64,000 bases of DNA from Nitrospirota bacterium (GCA_021826965.1 JAKAYA010000003.1:1-64000); one strand, 5' to 3'; numbered from the stretch's first letter, positions 19,089 to 28,489 are shown. Numbers and translations: made by a program. The notes: generated by a model from the sequence alone, not told the origin.

Positions 19089-20060
19089 ATGATTCTTGTC
19101 ACTGGCGGCGCCGGGTATATCGGGTCCCACATGGTTCGCGTTCTGATCGAAAACGGTTTCGAGGCCGTCATCCTGGACAACCTTTCCCACGGAACAAAGG
19201 AAGTCGCCACTCTGACCGGAGCACCGCTGGTGGTGGGAGACATCCGCGACCCCCGGGCACTCACATCCCTCTTCTCCCACTATCCGGTCGAAGCCGTCAT
19301 CCATTTCGCTGCGGCCATCGAGGTCGGAGAATCCGTCCTGGATCCCCTCAAATACTGGGACAACAATCTGAACGGCACCCTCCGGATCCTGGAAACCATG
19401 CGTTCTTTCGGCGTCCGCAACCTGATTCTGAGCTCGACGGCCGCCGTCTATGCACCCAAGAGTGACGGCCCCATCACGGAAGAAGACCGGATCGATCCCC
19501 AAAATCCTTACGGGGAAACGAAAGCCGCAGCGGAACGTCTTGTCGAAGCCTCCCGGCAAGCCTTCGGCGTCTCGTCCGTCGTCTTCCGGTATTTCAATGC
19601 CGCCGCGATGGAGCCTTCCTACGGGCTCGTTTCTCATGCCATTCCCAGGTCTCATCTGATCCCGGCCGTTCTGGACGCCCTTTCAGGCCGAATTCCTGCC
19701 CTCCGCGTTTTCGGGAACGATTATCCCACGCCGGACGGTACCGGCGTCCGGGACTACATCCACGTCATGGATCTCGCGGAAGCCCATCTGGTTGCTCTCC
19801 GGCGTCTTCTCAAAGGGGAAGTCTCCGGCACGTTCAACCTCGGGACCGGACAAGGGCATTCCGTCCTGGATGTCATCCAGATGGCGGAAAAAGTGACCCG
19901 GAAGAAAGTCCCGTACCGGATCGAGGCCCGTCGGCCCGGAGATGTGTCCATGCTGGTGGCCAGCGGAACCCGCGCCCGGCAGACGCTTCCGTGGTTTCCC
20001 GTCCGGTCTGGCCTCGAACGGATTATGGAAGACAGCGCCCGCGGTTGGGGTCTTATATAG
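19089..20060 (+). CDS. galE: UDP-glucose 4-epimerase
   Basis: Extended short-chain dehydrogenase interconverting UDP-glucose and UDP-galactose (323 residues). The Rossmann motif TGGAGYIGSH is at the N-terminus, then STAAVYA and the catalytic YGETK (Y-x-x-x-K). ATG 19089 has GGAGG four bases upstream and its own TATAAT promoter. It stands alone and is convergent with the sensor-kinase gene, sharing its last eight bases (20053-20060) with that gene's end. It probably feeds galactose into lipopolysaccharide or exopolysaccharide; a UDP-GlcNAc specificity cannot be excluded. Confidence 0.93.
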   Translation: MILVTGGAGYIGSHMVRVLIENGFEAVILDNLSHGTKEVATLTGAPLVVGDIRDPRALTSLFSHYPVEAVIHFAAAIEVGESVLDPLKYWDNNLNGTLRILETMRSFGVRNLILSSTAAVYAPKSDGPITEEDRIDPQNPYGETKAAAERLVEASRQAFGVSSVVFRYFNAAAMEPSYGLVSHAIPRSHLIPAVLDALSGRIPALRVFGNDYPTPDGTGVRDYIHVMDLAEAHLVALRRLLKGEVSGTFNLGTGQGHSVLDVIQMAEKVTRKKVPYRIEARRPGDVSMLVASGTRARQTLPWFPVRSGLERIMEDSARGWGLI

Positions 20061-21408
20061 GGAGACCCGAGGAGACGGGCTCCCGGGAAGGAACCCGGAC
20101 AAGAAATGTCGATCCCTGCCCCGGGGTGCTGGTGACGCGGACCGTTCCCTGCAGGATTTCCAGAATATGCCGGACGATCGAAAGACCCAGGCCGGTTCCT
20201 CCCATCTCTCTGGACCGGGCCCGGTCCACCCGATAGAATCTCTCGAATATCCGGTCCGCCTCTGTCCGGGGAATGCCGACACCCGTATCCCGGACCTCGA
20301 ATACGATCGAATCGTCCTCTTTCCACCCGGAAAAAGACACTTCCCCCCCGGCTGGAGTGTACTTGAGGGCGTTGTCGACAAGATTGCCCAGAACCAGGTC
20401 CATTTTTCCTTCGTCGGTCTCGTAGGTGATCGTTTCGTCCGGGATGAGGGCCGTGAATCGTATCCCCTTCTTCGCCGCCTGGTCGGCATAAACGTCGCGA
20501 ATGTGGGCGATTTGGCTCGAGACCCGGACCTCGCTGTAACGCATGACTGCCTTTCCCGTCTCGAGCTCCGACAGATGCAAGAGATCGGAGACGATGTTGC
20601 CCAGCCGTTCGGCATGCGCAAGAATGATTCCTGAAAAGGCACGCGCCGTCTCCGGGTCACCGATTCCTCCATCGTGCAGGGCCTCCGCAAACCCCCGGAT
20701 CGAGGTGAGAGGCGTGCGGATTTCATGGGAGACGTTCGCGACGAAATCTTTCCGGACCCGCTCCAGGTGCCGGATATCCGTCAGGTCGAAGAGAAGGAAA
20801 ACCCCGAACACATCGGTCTCTCCCAACCCTCGGGCCGTCGTCCCGACGAGACTCCATGTTCTCGACGGCGTGACCTCGGAAAAAACCACCTCCTTCTGAA
20901 CGCTTCTGCGATGCTGGAGGACTTCCTCGATCAGATCGTTGATCCCCGTCTTCCGGGCCAGAAGACCGAACGATTCTCCCCGGACATCCCCTTCCACCTT
21001 GAAAAAGCGAAAAAAAGCCCTGTTGACCAGCAGGATTTTTCCCTTGAGGTCCGTGACAACGACCCCCTCCTCCATATGGTTCAGCACCGCATCAAAACGG
21101 GAGGAGGCTTCCTTGAGCTTTCGGGAACTCTCTTCCCGCTCGCGGTAAAGCCGGACCGTTCCCTCGTAGAGCGGATCGAGAAGGTCGGTCGCCCAGCTCA
21201 GGAAGTGGGTCATTTCCGGGCGGGAGAGAAAGGCGCGGATCTGTCCGCCGGTTTTTCGGTAGGCGACGAGACCGGAGAGAAGGATGAGGGTGATGGCCAG
21301 AAAACCGGCCCAGAAAGCCGATTTCGGCGAAGGAATCGTCCCGACTGCCCATCCCGCGAAAAAGGCGGCCAGGACACACAGGAGGAAGAAGAGGCGCAAG
21401 CCCATCAT
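20053..21408 (-). CDS. PhoR-like sensor histidine kinase
   Basis: Two-component sensor (451 residues). Two hydrophobic helices near residues 4-23 and 31-49 leave almost no periplasmic loop. A PAS domain (~115-220) follows, then HisKA with the phospho-acceptor in FVANVSHEIRTPLTSIRGF, and HATPase_c with N-box LGNLVDNALKYTP and G-boxes RDTGVGIP and GGTGLGLSIV. This is the PhoR layout. GAGGAGG precedes two consecutive ATGs (21408 and 21405; the second has the better spacing). It lies ten bases after the regulator gene, at the end of the sulfur/SAM operon. The signal is unknown. Confidence 0.9.
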   Translation of the reverse strand: MMGLRLFFLLCVLAAFFAGWAVGTIPSPKSAFWAGFLAITLILLSGLVAYRKTGGQIRAFLSRPEMTHFLSWATDLLDPLYEGTVRLYREREESSRKLKEASSRFDAVLNHMEEGVVVTDLKGKILLVNRAFFRFFKVEGDVRGESFGLLARKTGINDLIEEVLQHRRSVQKEVVFSEVTPSRTWSLVGTTARGLGETDVFGVFLLFDLTDIRHLERVRKDFVANVSHEIRTPLTSIRGFAEALHDGGIGDPETARAFSGIILAHAERLGNIVSDLLHLSELETGKAVMRYSEVRVSSQIAHIRDVYADQAAKKGIRFTALIPDETITYETDEGKMDLVLGNLVDNALKYTPAGGEVSFSGWKEDDSIVFEVRDTGVGIPRTEADRIFERFYRVDRARSREMGGTGLGLSIVRHILEILQGTVRVTSTPGQGSTFLVRVPSREPVSSGLPI

Positions 21409-21417
21409 CGACCTCCT

Positions 21418-22113
21418 CTAGGAGTCTTCCCTGTCCATGAATTTGTAGCCGATCTGCTTGACTGTCTGAACCCGGTCCTGGAAGAATCCCAGCTTTTTCC
21501 GGAGTCGCCGGATGTGAACATCCACCGTCCGGTCCGTCCCTTCGTAGTCCGGTCCCCAGACGAGATCGAGCAGCATCTGCCGATCCAGGACACGCCCGGA
21601 ATTCTTGACGAGTGTCAGAAGCAGGGAGAATTCCTTGGCGGTCAATTCCAGAAGAACATCACCTGCCCGGGCTTCGTGCCGCGCCACATCCAGCACGACC
21701 CCCGCCGCGGCGAAACGTTCCGGACGCTGCGTCGGCTCCTGCTCGGTACGTCGCAGGATCGCCTTGACCCGTGCCAAAAGTTCCTTCGGGTTGAACGGCT
21801 TGACGATATAATCGTCCGCTCCCAGCTCCAGACCCACGATCCGGTCCGTCTCATCGGATTTGGCCGTCAGGATCACAACCGGGATCCCGGCTGTCAGCGG
21901 ATCCTTCTTCAGGCTCCGGTTGATCGACAGGCCGTCGAGACCCGGCAACATCAGGTCCAGAACAATCAGGTCAGGATGAAGCGTCCTGGCGTTGGAAAGC
22001 CCGTCGAGACCGTTCGACGCGGTGATCACCTCAAAATGCTCCTGGAGAAAATAGTGCTTCAGCAGAGTGACGATATCCGCTTCATCTTCAATGACAAGGA
22101 TCTTTCGGCCCAT
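21418..22113 (-). CDS. PhoB/OmpR-family response regulator
   Basis: 231 residues: a receiver domain with phospho-acceptor Asp in DLIVLDLMLPGLDGL and acidic pair EDEAD, conserved Thr/Lys (ILTAKSD, VKPFNPKE), then a C-terminal winged helix (VDVHIRRLRKKLG...QIGYKF). It resembles PhoB most. The ATG overlaps the stop of the JAMM peptidase gene (TAATG) and has AGGAGAAGG upstream. It pairs with the following kinase. Its place at the end of the sulfur operon suggests co-transcription with those genes. Confidence 0.92.
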   Translation of the reverse strand: MGRKILVIEDEADIVTLLKHYFLQEHFEVITASNGLDGLSNARTLHPDLIVLDLMLPGLDGLSINRSLKKDPLTAGIPVVILTAKSDETDRIVGLELGADDYIVKPFNPKELLARVKAILRRTEQEPTQRPERFAAAGVVLDVARHEARAGDVLLELTAKEFSLLLTLVKNSGRVLDRQMLLDLVWGPDYEGTDRTVDVHIRRLRKKLGFFQDRVQTVKQIGYKFMDREDS

Positions 22114-22550
22114 TATCCTTCTCCTGGGACTTCTCCCGACACCATAAGCGGGATTTCGCAAACGACTCCGTTCCGGATTGTATAGGCCTTCAGGGGGGGA
22201 GGGTCTTCTGCTAGCGAGGTCAAAAGATAGTACAGTTCGGGATAAAAGGCCAGACGAACGTCCGTCTCCGAAGGGTAGGGACGGGTAGCCGGATGGGAAT
22301 GATAGATCCCCCACATCTCCAGACCCTCCCGGCGAAGGTCCTTCTGGACCTGAAACTGTTCTTTCGGGTTCATTTCGTATCGGACGGGAGAATGAAGGGC
22401 GTTTTCCATCGGAATGACGCGGACGGGCCCTCCGCCAGAAGGTGCCGCTACGAGTCCGCAGCACTCCTCGGGAAAAACGGAACGGGCATGCGCGACGATC
22501 GCCTCGTACAGCCCGGAGGGGAAGGGCAGTGCGGACAATGGCCGACTCAT
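22113..22550 (-). CDS. JAMM/MPN (M67) metallopeptidase, carrier-protein processing type
   Basis: 145 residues with the JAMM zinc site: Glu in FPEECCGLV and H-x-H...S-x-x-D in YHSHPATRPYPSETD. The family includes Mec+, QbsD and HcyD, which trim C-terminal residues from, or hydrolyse adducts of, small ubiquitin-like sulfur carriers. The gene directly follows a ThiF-like gene (TGATG overlap) and lies in the same operon as two carriers whose Gly-Gly motifs are followed by extra residues, which fits a maturation role. ATG at 22550 gives the normal N-terminus. Confidence 0.88.
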   Translation of the reverse strand: MSRPLSALPFPSGLYEAIVAHARSVFPEECCGLVAAPSGGGPVRVIPMENALHSPVRYEMNPKEQFQVQKDLRREGLEMWGIYHSHPATRPYPSETDVRLAFYPELYYLLTSLAEDPPPLKAYTIRNGVVCEIPLMVSGEVPGEG

Positions 22551-23353
22551 CAGATCGAGCAGGCCCAGTCGGTAGACCCGCTGACGGACAGGATGGAAGG
22601 ATTCTTTCCGCACAAAGGACAGCTCGGATCCTTCGGAACCCGGACTTTCCGGAAACTCATCGCCAGGGCGTCATAGATCAGAAGACGATCGTTCAGGATG
22701 TCCCCCAGCCCGAGGATCAGCTTGATCACTTCGACCGCCTGAAGAGTTCCGATCGTACCACCCAGAACCCCCAGAACCCCCGCCTCCGAACAGGAGGGGA
22801 CGAGGCCGGGGGGAGGGGCCTCCGGATAAAGGCACCGATAGCACGGAGTGGCCCCGTATCCTTCCAGAACGACGACCTGTCCCTCGAATCGGAGGATCGA
22901 CCCGGAAACCAGCGGTTTTTTGAGGAAGAAAGCCGCGTCGTTCACCACGTACCGGGTTCCGAAGTTGTCCGAGCCATCCACGATAACGTCGTACTCCCGG
23001 AAAAGGGCGGTGACATTCTCCGCGGTGAGCTTCTCCTCGATGGGAACGACCCGGACGTCCGGGTTCATGGCCGTCAGTGTGTCATATGCCGACAGGACCT
23101 TGGATTTTCCGACGGTCTTCGTTGAATGGAGAATCTGGCGCTGGAGGTTGGACAGATCCACGTTGTCCATGTCCACAATGCCGATGGTTCCGACCCCCGC
23201 GGCGGCGAGATAGAGAGCCACAGGACTCCCCAGTCCCCCCGCTCCGATGATGAGAACACGTGATTGAAGGAGCTTCTTCTGCCCGGCTCCGCCCACCTCC
23301 TTCAGGATGATGTGCCGACTGTAGCGTTCGATCTGGTCTTCCCGAAAATCCAT
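22550..23353 (-). CDS. ThiF/MoeB/HesA-type E1-like adenylyltransferase (copy 1)
   Basis: 267 residues. It adenylates the C-terminal glycine of a small sulfur carrier. It has the nucleotide site VLIIGAGGLGSPVALYLAAAGVG, the DMDNVDLSNLQRQ stretch, zinc-binding CxxC pairs (CYRC and CPLC) and SEAGVLG, where MoeB has its catalytic-loop region. There is no C-terminal rhodanese domain. ATG at 23353 has only a weak AGAGGG site. It sits between the NIL-domain gene and the JAMM peptidase gene. It is clearly related to the second E1 at 25158-25970, but which carrier each uses is not known. Confidence 0.9.
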   Translation of the reverse strand: MDFREDQIERYSRHIILKEVGGAGQKKLLQSRVLIIGAGGLGSPVALYLAAAGVGTIGIVDMDNVDLSNLQRQILHSTKTVGKSKVLSAYDTLTAMNPDVRVVPIEEKLTAENVTALFREYDVIVDGSDNFGTRYVVNDAAFFLKKPLVSGSILRFEGQVVVLEGYGATPCYRCLYPEAPPPGLVPSCSEAGVLGVLGGTIGTLQAVEVIKLILGLGDILNDRLLIYDALAMSFRKVRVPKDPSCPLCGKNPSILSVSGSTDWACSI

Positions 23354-23370
23354 GATGCCCTCTGTTGTTT

Positions 23371-23613
23371 CTAGCCTTCCAGGATCGTCTTTTCGAGGGG
23401 GTCCACATGGATTCCTCTCTGACGAAGATACTGGACGGTCCGTTCGATTTCCGGAAGCTCCCCTTCGAGTTCGAGTTCCACCCAGCCCGAACGGTCGGAA
23501 ACGTCCGCCCGACGGATATTGGGAACAACACGAAACTTCTGCGATATTTCGTACAGAATCGGCTCCTTGACCCGCTCTTCCGGAAATGTCATGTGGAACC
23601 GGAGCTTTGTCAT
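23371..23613 (-). CDS. NIL-domain (ferredoxin-like fold) protein
   Basis: 80 residues forming a stand-alone NIL domain (RFHMTFPEERVKEPILYEISQKF...GWVELELEG...). The domain is known from the C-terminus of the methionine ABC transporter MetN, where it binds methionine, and from proteins tied to homocysteine synthesis in anaerobes. No Fe-S cysteines are present. Its ATG overlaps the carrier-protein stop (ATGA). In this operon a methionine- or homocysteine-related role is a reasonable inference. Confidence 0.85.
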   Translation of the reverse strand: MTKLRFHMTFPEERVKEPILYEISQKFRVVPNIRRADVSDRSGWVELELEGELPEIERTVQYLRQRGIHVDPLEKTILEG

Positions 23614-23891
23614 CGGCTTCCACCGGCGATGGCGGGAATGATAGAGAGTTCGTCGCCATCCTTGATGGGGGTTTTTGTCCCCTCGAGAAAACGGATGTCT
23701 TCCTCGTTGACATAGATGTTGATAAACCGGCGGACTTCCCCCTTTTCATCCATCAGTCGCTCCCGGATGCCCGGATAGTCGCGGACGAGGCTCTCCAGAA
23801 TTTCCCGGACGCTGGCGCCCTTGAGCTGGACTTCCTTCTGTCCGTTAGCCAGTGGGCGGAGCGGGGTCGGAATACGGACAAGAACAGACAC
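23610..23891 (-). CDS. MoaD/ThiS-family sulfur carrier protein with C-terminal GG-SR
   Basis: 93-residue beta-grasp protein (VRIPTPLRPLANGQKEVQLKG...INIYVNEEDIRFL...GDELSIIPAIAGGSR). The Gly-Gly needed for thiocarboxylate formation is followed by Ser-Arg, so the protein must be trimmed first; the JAMM peptidase of this operon is the obvious candidate. It resembles CysO/HcyS more than MoaD. GTG start at 23891 with AAAGGAG eight bases upstream. It lies 20 bases after thrC and overlaps the NIL gene. Confidence 0.88.
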   Translation of the reverse strand: MSVLVRIPTPLRPLANGQKEVQLKGASVREILESLVRDYPGIRERLMDEKGEVRRFINIYVNEEDIRFLEGTKTPIKDGDELSIIPAIAGGSR

Positions 23892-23911
23892 GGTGCGATC
23901 TCCTTTCAGGT

Positions 23912-25195
23912 TCAGGACGGCTTGACGATTTTCTGGAACGAGGCCAAGGTGGGATCGATTCCCACCGGTTCCGGGAGGTATCCGGTCAGGGCTTCCATGG
24001 TTTTGAGGCCGTTCCCGGTGATATAGGCCACCGTAAGTTCATCCGGCCGGATCGCTCCTTTTTCCGCCAGCTTCTTGAGGCAGGCCACCGTCACCCCTCC
24101 GGCCGTCTCCGCAAAGATGCCTTCCGTTTCGGCCAGGAGGACCATGCCTGCAACGATTTCCGGATCTGAGGCCGCTTCAACCTGACCCCGGGATTTCCCG
24201 ATTACGTCGAGCGCATAATAGCCGTCGGCCGGGTTCCCGATCGCAAGAGACTTGGCAATTGTCTTCGGTTTGACCGGGACGAATTGCGTACGTCCCGCCG
24301 CAAAAGCCTGGTAGACGGGGGAACACCCCTGTGCCTGAGCACCGTTGACACGAAGACCCGGATGCGATTCGACGAGTCCCAGTTGCGCAAACTCCTGGAA
24401 GCCTTTCCAGATCTTCGTCAGGAGAGATCCCGAAGCAATGGGAACGACCACCTGATCGGGAATCTTCCATCCCAGCTGCTCTGCAGTTTCGAAAGCCATC
24501 GTCTTGGAGCCTTCCGCATAGTACGGCCGGATGTTGATGTTGACGAACGCCCAGGGATATTCTCCGCCGATCTCGCTGCAAAGGCGGTTGACGTCGTCGT
24601 AATTTCCCCGGACAGACACCACGGTCGGACGGTAGATGAGATTGCCCAGAACCTTGCCGGCCTCCAGATCGTGGGGGATGAACACGTAGCATTCCATCCC
24701 GGCGCTCGCCGCATGGGCGGACACCGAATTTGCGAGATTTCCCGTCGACGCGCAGGCGACAGTCCGGAATCCCAGTTCCCTGGCCCGGTTTATTGCAACG
24801 GAAACGACCCGGTCCTTGAACGACAATGTCGGATGGTTGACGGTATCGTTCTTGATGAAAAGGTTTTTCAGACCAAGGACTTCCCCGAGCCGTTCGGCCC
24901 GGATCAAGGGGGTCATCCCCGCATGAAGACCGATGGTCGGTTCTCCGGCGATCGGGAGCAGATGCTTGTATCGCCAGAGGGAGTTGGGGCCTTGTGCGAC
25001 CGTGGCGCGACTCATGACCTTTCCGATCGCTTCATAATCGTAGTCCACTTCCAGCGGACCAAAACAGAAATCGCAGACATGGACCGGATCAAGATCATAG
25101 ATGCGGCCACATTCGCGGCATTTGAGCCCCCTCATCAGGGAAGGGAACTTCTGGCCTTCAGGAAAGGGCCGGGGTGATGCAGACGGGTTGCTCAT
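23912..25195 (-). CDS. thrC: Threonine synthase
   Basis: PLP enzyme converting O-phosphohomoserine to threonine (427 residues). It carries an N-terminal zinc-ribbon-like segment (CRECG...CDFC) found in one ThrC group, the PLP lysine in LSFKDRV, and the STGNLANSVSAHAA motif. ATG at 25195 overlaps the tail of the upstream E1 gene by 38 bases; an ATG at 25135 is possible but has no ribosome site. It competes for the same phosphorylated or acylated homoserine pool used for homocysteine synthesis, which may explain its place in a sulfur amino-acid operon. Confidence 0.9.
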   Translation of the reverse strand: MSNPSASPRPFPEGQKFPSLMRGLKCRECGRIYDLDPVHVCDFCFGPLEVDYDYEAIGKVMSRATVAQGPNSLWRYKHLLPIAGEPTIGLHAGMTPLIRAERLGEVLGLKNLFIKNDTVNHPTLSFKDRVVSVAINRARELGFRTVACASTGNLANSVSAHAASAGMECYVFIPHDLEAGKVLGNLIYRPTVVSVRGNYDDVNRLCSEIGGEYPWAFVNINIRPYYAEGSKTMAFETAEQLGWKIPDQVVVPIASGSLLTKIWKGFQEFAQLGLVESHPGLRVNGAQAQGCSPVYQAFAAGRTQFVPVKPKTIAKSLAIGNPADGYYALDVIGKSRGQVEAASDPEIVAGMVLLAETEGIFAETAGGVTVACLKKLAEKGAIRPDELTVAYITGNGLKTMEALTGYLPEPVGIDPTLASFQKIVKPS

Positions 25196-25970
25196 AATCG
25201 TGAAGCTCCGTGATGGTTGGTTGGTCTCCGCAAACCGGACACCGTGGATTTCTCTTGACGCGCACGTTCCGGAAAGCGACAGGAAGCGCATCGTATGTCA
25301 GAAGCCTGTCGGAGAGCACGTCTCCGCGGCCCAGAAGGATCTTCAATACTTCCGTCGCCTGAATGGTGCCGATCACCCCGGCGATGACGCCCAGAATTCC
25401 GGCTTCCGAACAAGTCGGGACGGCTCCGGCCGGAGGCGGGTCGCGAAACAGGCAACGATAGCAGGCCGATTCCCCCGGAAAAATGGACATCACCTGGCCC
25501 ACGAAGCGAAGAATTCCCGCATGGACCAGAGGTTTTTTCAGAAGGACCGCCAGATCGTTGATCAGAAACTTCGCCGCGAAATTGTCGGTCCCGTCGACCA
25601 GGATGTCATAGTTTCCGGCAATTTCCCGGGCGTTCTCCGCCATCAGCTGGGTCGAGTGTTCGGTGACGCGCACATCCGGGTTCAGGAGGGTGATCTTCTC
25701 CTTCGCGGATGTGACCTTGGGCCGTCCCACATCTCCGGTCCGGTGGATGATCTGGCGTTGCAGGTTCGAGAGATCCACACGGTCCATGTCGACCAGTCCG
25801 AGATGCCCCACCCCGGCGGCGGCAAGGTAGAAAGCCACGGGACTGCCCAATCCGCCCGCACCGATAATCAGGACGCTGGAGGAAAGAAGCTTCGACTGTC
25901 CGGCCCCTCCGACTTCAGGAAGAAGAATGTGACGGGAGTACCGGAGAATCTGCTCTTCCGTCATTTCCAT
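25158..25970 (-). CDS. ThiF/MoeB/HesA-type E1-like adenylyltransferase (copy 2)
   Basis: 270 residues, close in sequence to the E1 at 22550-23353: VLIIGAGGLGSPVAFYLAAAGVG, DMDRVDLSNLQRQ, CYRC and CPVC zinc pairs, and SEAGILG. It should activate one of the two operon carriers, most simply the ThiS-like protein encoded two genes upstream. AGGAAAGGA precedes ATG 25970. Its last 38 bases overlap thrC. The presence of two non-identical E1s in one operon argues for two carrier circuits rather than recent tandem duplication. Confidence 0.9.
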   Translation of the reverse strand: MEMTEEQILRYSRHILLPEVGGAGQSKLLSSSVLIIGAGGLGSPVAFYLAAAGVGHLGLVDMDRVDLSNLQRQIIHRTGDVGRPKVTSAKEKITLLNPDVRVTEHSTQLMAENAREIAGNYDILVDGTDNFAAKFLINDLAVLLKKPLVHAGILRFVGQVMSIFPGESACYRCLFRDPPPAGAVPTCSEAGILGVIAGVIGTIQATEVLKILLGRGDVLSDRLLTYDALPVAFRNVRVKRNPRCPVCGDQPTITELHDYEQPVCITPALS

Positions 25971-26010
25971 CTGAATTGTCCTTTCCTGTCATGACGCCCG
26001 CGAAAATCCA

Positions 26011-26949
26011 TCAAAGCGCCAGATATTTTTCCATGGAAAAATATCGTTCATAGCTGTCGCAGACGATCGTGACGATATGACTTCCGGGCGGAAGAGTCCT
26101 TGCCAGAAGCAATGCTCCGGCCACATTCGCACCGGAAGAAATGCCCGCCATGATCCCTTCTTCCCGGGTCAGGCGGCGCATCGTCTCGATCGCGCTCCGG
26201 TCCTCGATTGTTTCGATTTTATCACAAACCGAACGATCCAGAATCTTCGGAACAAATCCGGCTCCGATCCCCTGGATGCGATGAGGACCGGGATCCGCCC
26301 CCGAAAGAACAGCGCTCGACGCCGGTTCCAGACCCCAGATCCGGACGGACGGATACCGCTCCTTCAAAAAACGCCCCACTCCGGTAATTGTTCCTCCGGT
26401 CCCGATTCCGGCAACGAACCCGTCTGGAGCACGCCCGAGCTGCTCCAGAATCTCCGGTCCTGTCGACCGGTAATGGGATTCAGGGTTGGCGGGGTTGTCG
26501 AACTGGCGAGGCATAAAGGAGCCCGGACGATTCTCCAGCAGGATTTCCGCCCGGCGAATCGCGCCCGCCATTCCTTCTCGAGCCGGGGTCAACTCGACTT
26601 CTGCGCCGAGGGCCTTTAAATGATAAACCCGTTCCTGGCTCACGCCTTCCGGCATCACGATAACGACAGGATACCCTTTCAGGACGCCGATCTGGGCCAG
26701 AGCGATTCCGGTGTTCCCGCTGGTTGCTTCAACAATGCTTCCGCCCGGACCCAGCTCCCCGTTTCGCTCCGCCTGTTCCACCATAAAACGGGCGGGACGG
26801 TCCTTGACAGACCCCCCCAGGTTCCGGGATTCGAGCTTGACCCAGACAACGCGGTCGAGATCACGCGTCATCGCTTCCAGGGGCACCAGGGGAGTCCGAC
26901 CGATCAGTTGCTCCAGTGTCGCGGTGTCATGCCCCGGAGGAATGACCAC
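26011..26949 (-). CDS. cysM: Cysteine synthase (CysK/CysM family)
   Basis: PLP-dependent O-acetylserine or O-phosphoserine sulfhydrylase (312 residues). It has the PLP lysine in NLGGSVKDRPA, substrate loop EATSGNTGIALAQ and glycine-rich GTGGTITGVG. In this operon the sulfur donor could be a carrier thiocarboxylate, as in the CysO-CysM system, instead of free sulfide. The start is GTG 26949 (VIPPGHD...), with GGAGG eight bases upstream. That ribosome site lies inside the Gly codons of the overlapping ThiS-like gene. Whether it is CysM- or CysK-like in substrate cannot be decided here. Confidence 0.88.
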   Translation of the reverse strand: MVIPPGHDTATLEQLIGRTPLVPLEAMTRDLDRVVWVKLESRNLGGSVKDRPARFMVEQAERNGELGPGGSIVEATSGNTGIALAQIGVLKGYPVVIVMPEGVSQERVYHLKALGAEVELTPAREGMAGAIRRAEILLENRPGSFMPRQFDNPANPESHYRSTGPEILEQLGRAPDGFVAGIGTGGTITGVGRFLKERYPSVRIWGLEPASSAVLSGADPGPHRIQGIGAGFVPKILDRSVCDKIETIEDRSAIETMRRLTREEGIMAGISSGANVAGALLLARTLPPGSHIVTIVCDSYERYFSMEKYLAL

Positions 26950-27157
26950 GCATACCCCCTCCCCCCATGAAAAAGAGGATCTCGACTTCGTCTTCCCCAT
27001 GCAGGGGAGTGACGTCCCACTCTTCCTTCTCGACGATGCGGCCGTTCAGCTCGACCGACACCAGTGCCGGGTCGAACCCTTTCTGCTGAAGAAGCTGGGA
27101 GAGCGTCGAGACCTCTCCGATTTCCTCCGTCTTTCCGTTCAGTTGTATGGTCGCCAT
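26927..27157 (-). CDS. ThiS-like sulfur carrier protein with extended C-terminus
   Basis: 76-residue ThiS-type beta-grasp protein (IQLNGKTEEIG...LLQQKGFDPALVSVELNGRIV...DEVEILFFMGGGG). Normal ThiS ends at Gly-Gly; here a run of four glycines is followed by eight more residues (MRGHSSGA) before the stop. The tail lies over the start of the cysteine synthase gene. Like the other carrier in this operon it would need trimming before sulfur transfer. ATG 27157 is three bases after ahcY. It could serve thiamine synthesis, but no thiG is nearby, so a role in cysteine or homocysteine synthesis is preferred. Confidence 0.85.
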   Translation of the reverse strand: MATIQLNGKTEEIGEVSTLSQLLQQKGFDPALVSVELNGRIVEKEEWDVTPLHGEDEVEILFFMGGGGMRGHSSGA

Positions 27158-27160
27158 CGA

Positions 27161-28450
<1,290 letters not shown>

Positions 28451-28489
28451 TTACACTTGCCCTGCAATCCTGTCCGCAGGACGATCTTG

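Noticed and set aside
20674-22185. 503-codon plus-strand frame opposite the two-component genes
   Set aside because: Shadow of the kinase and regulator genes; no recognisable protein.
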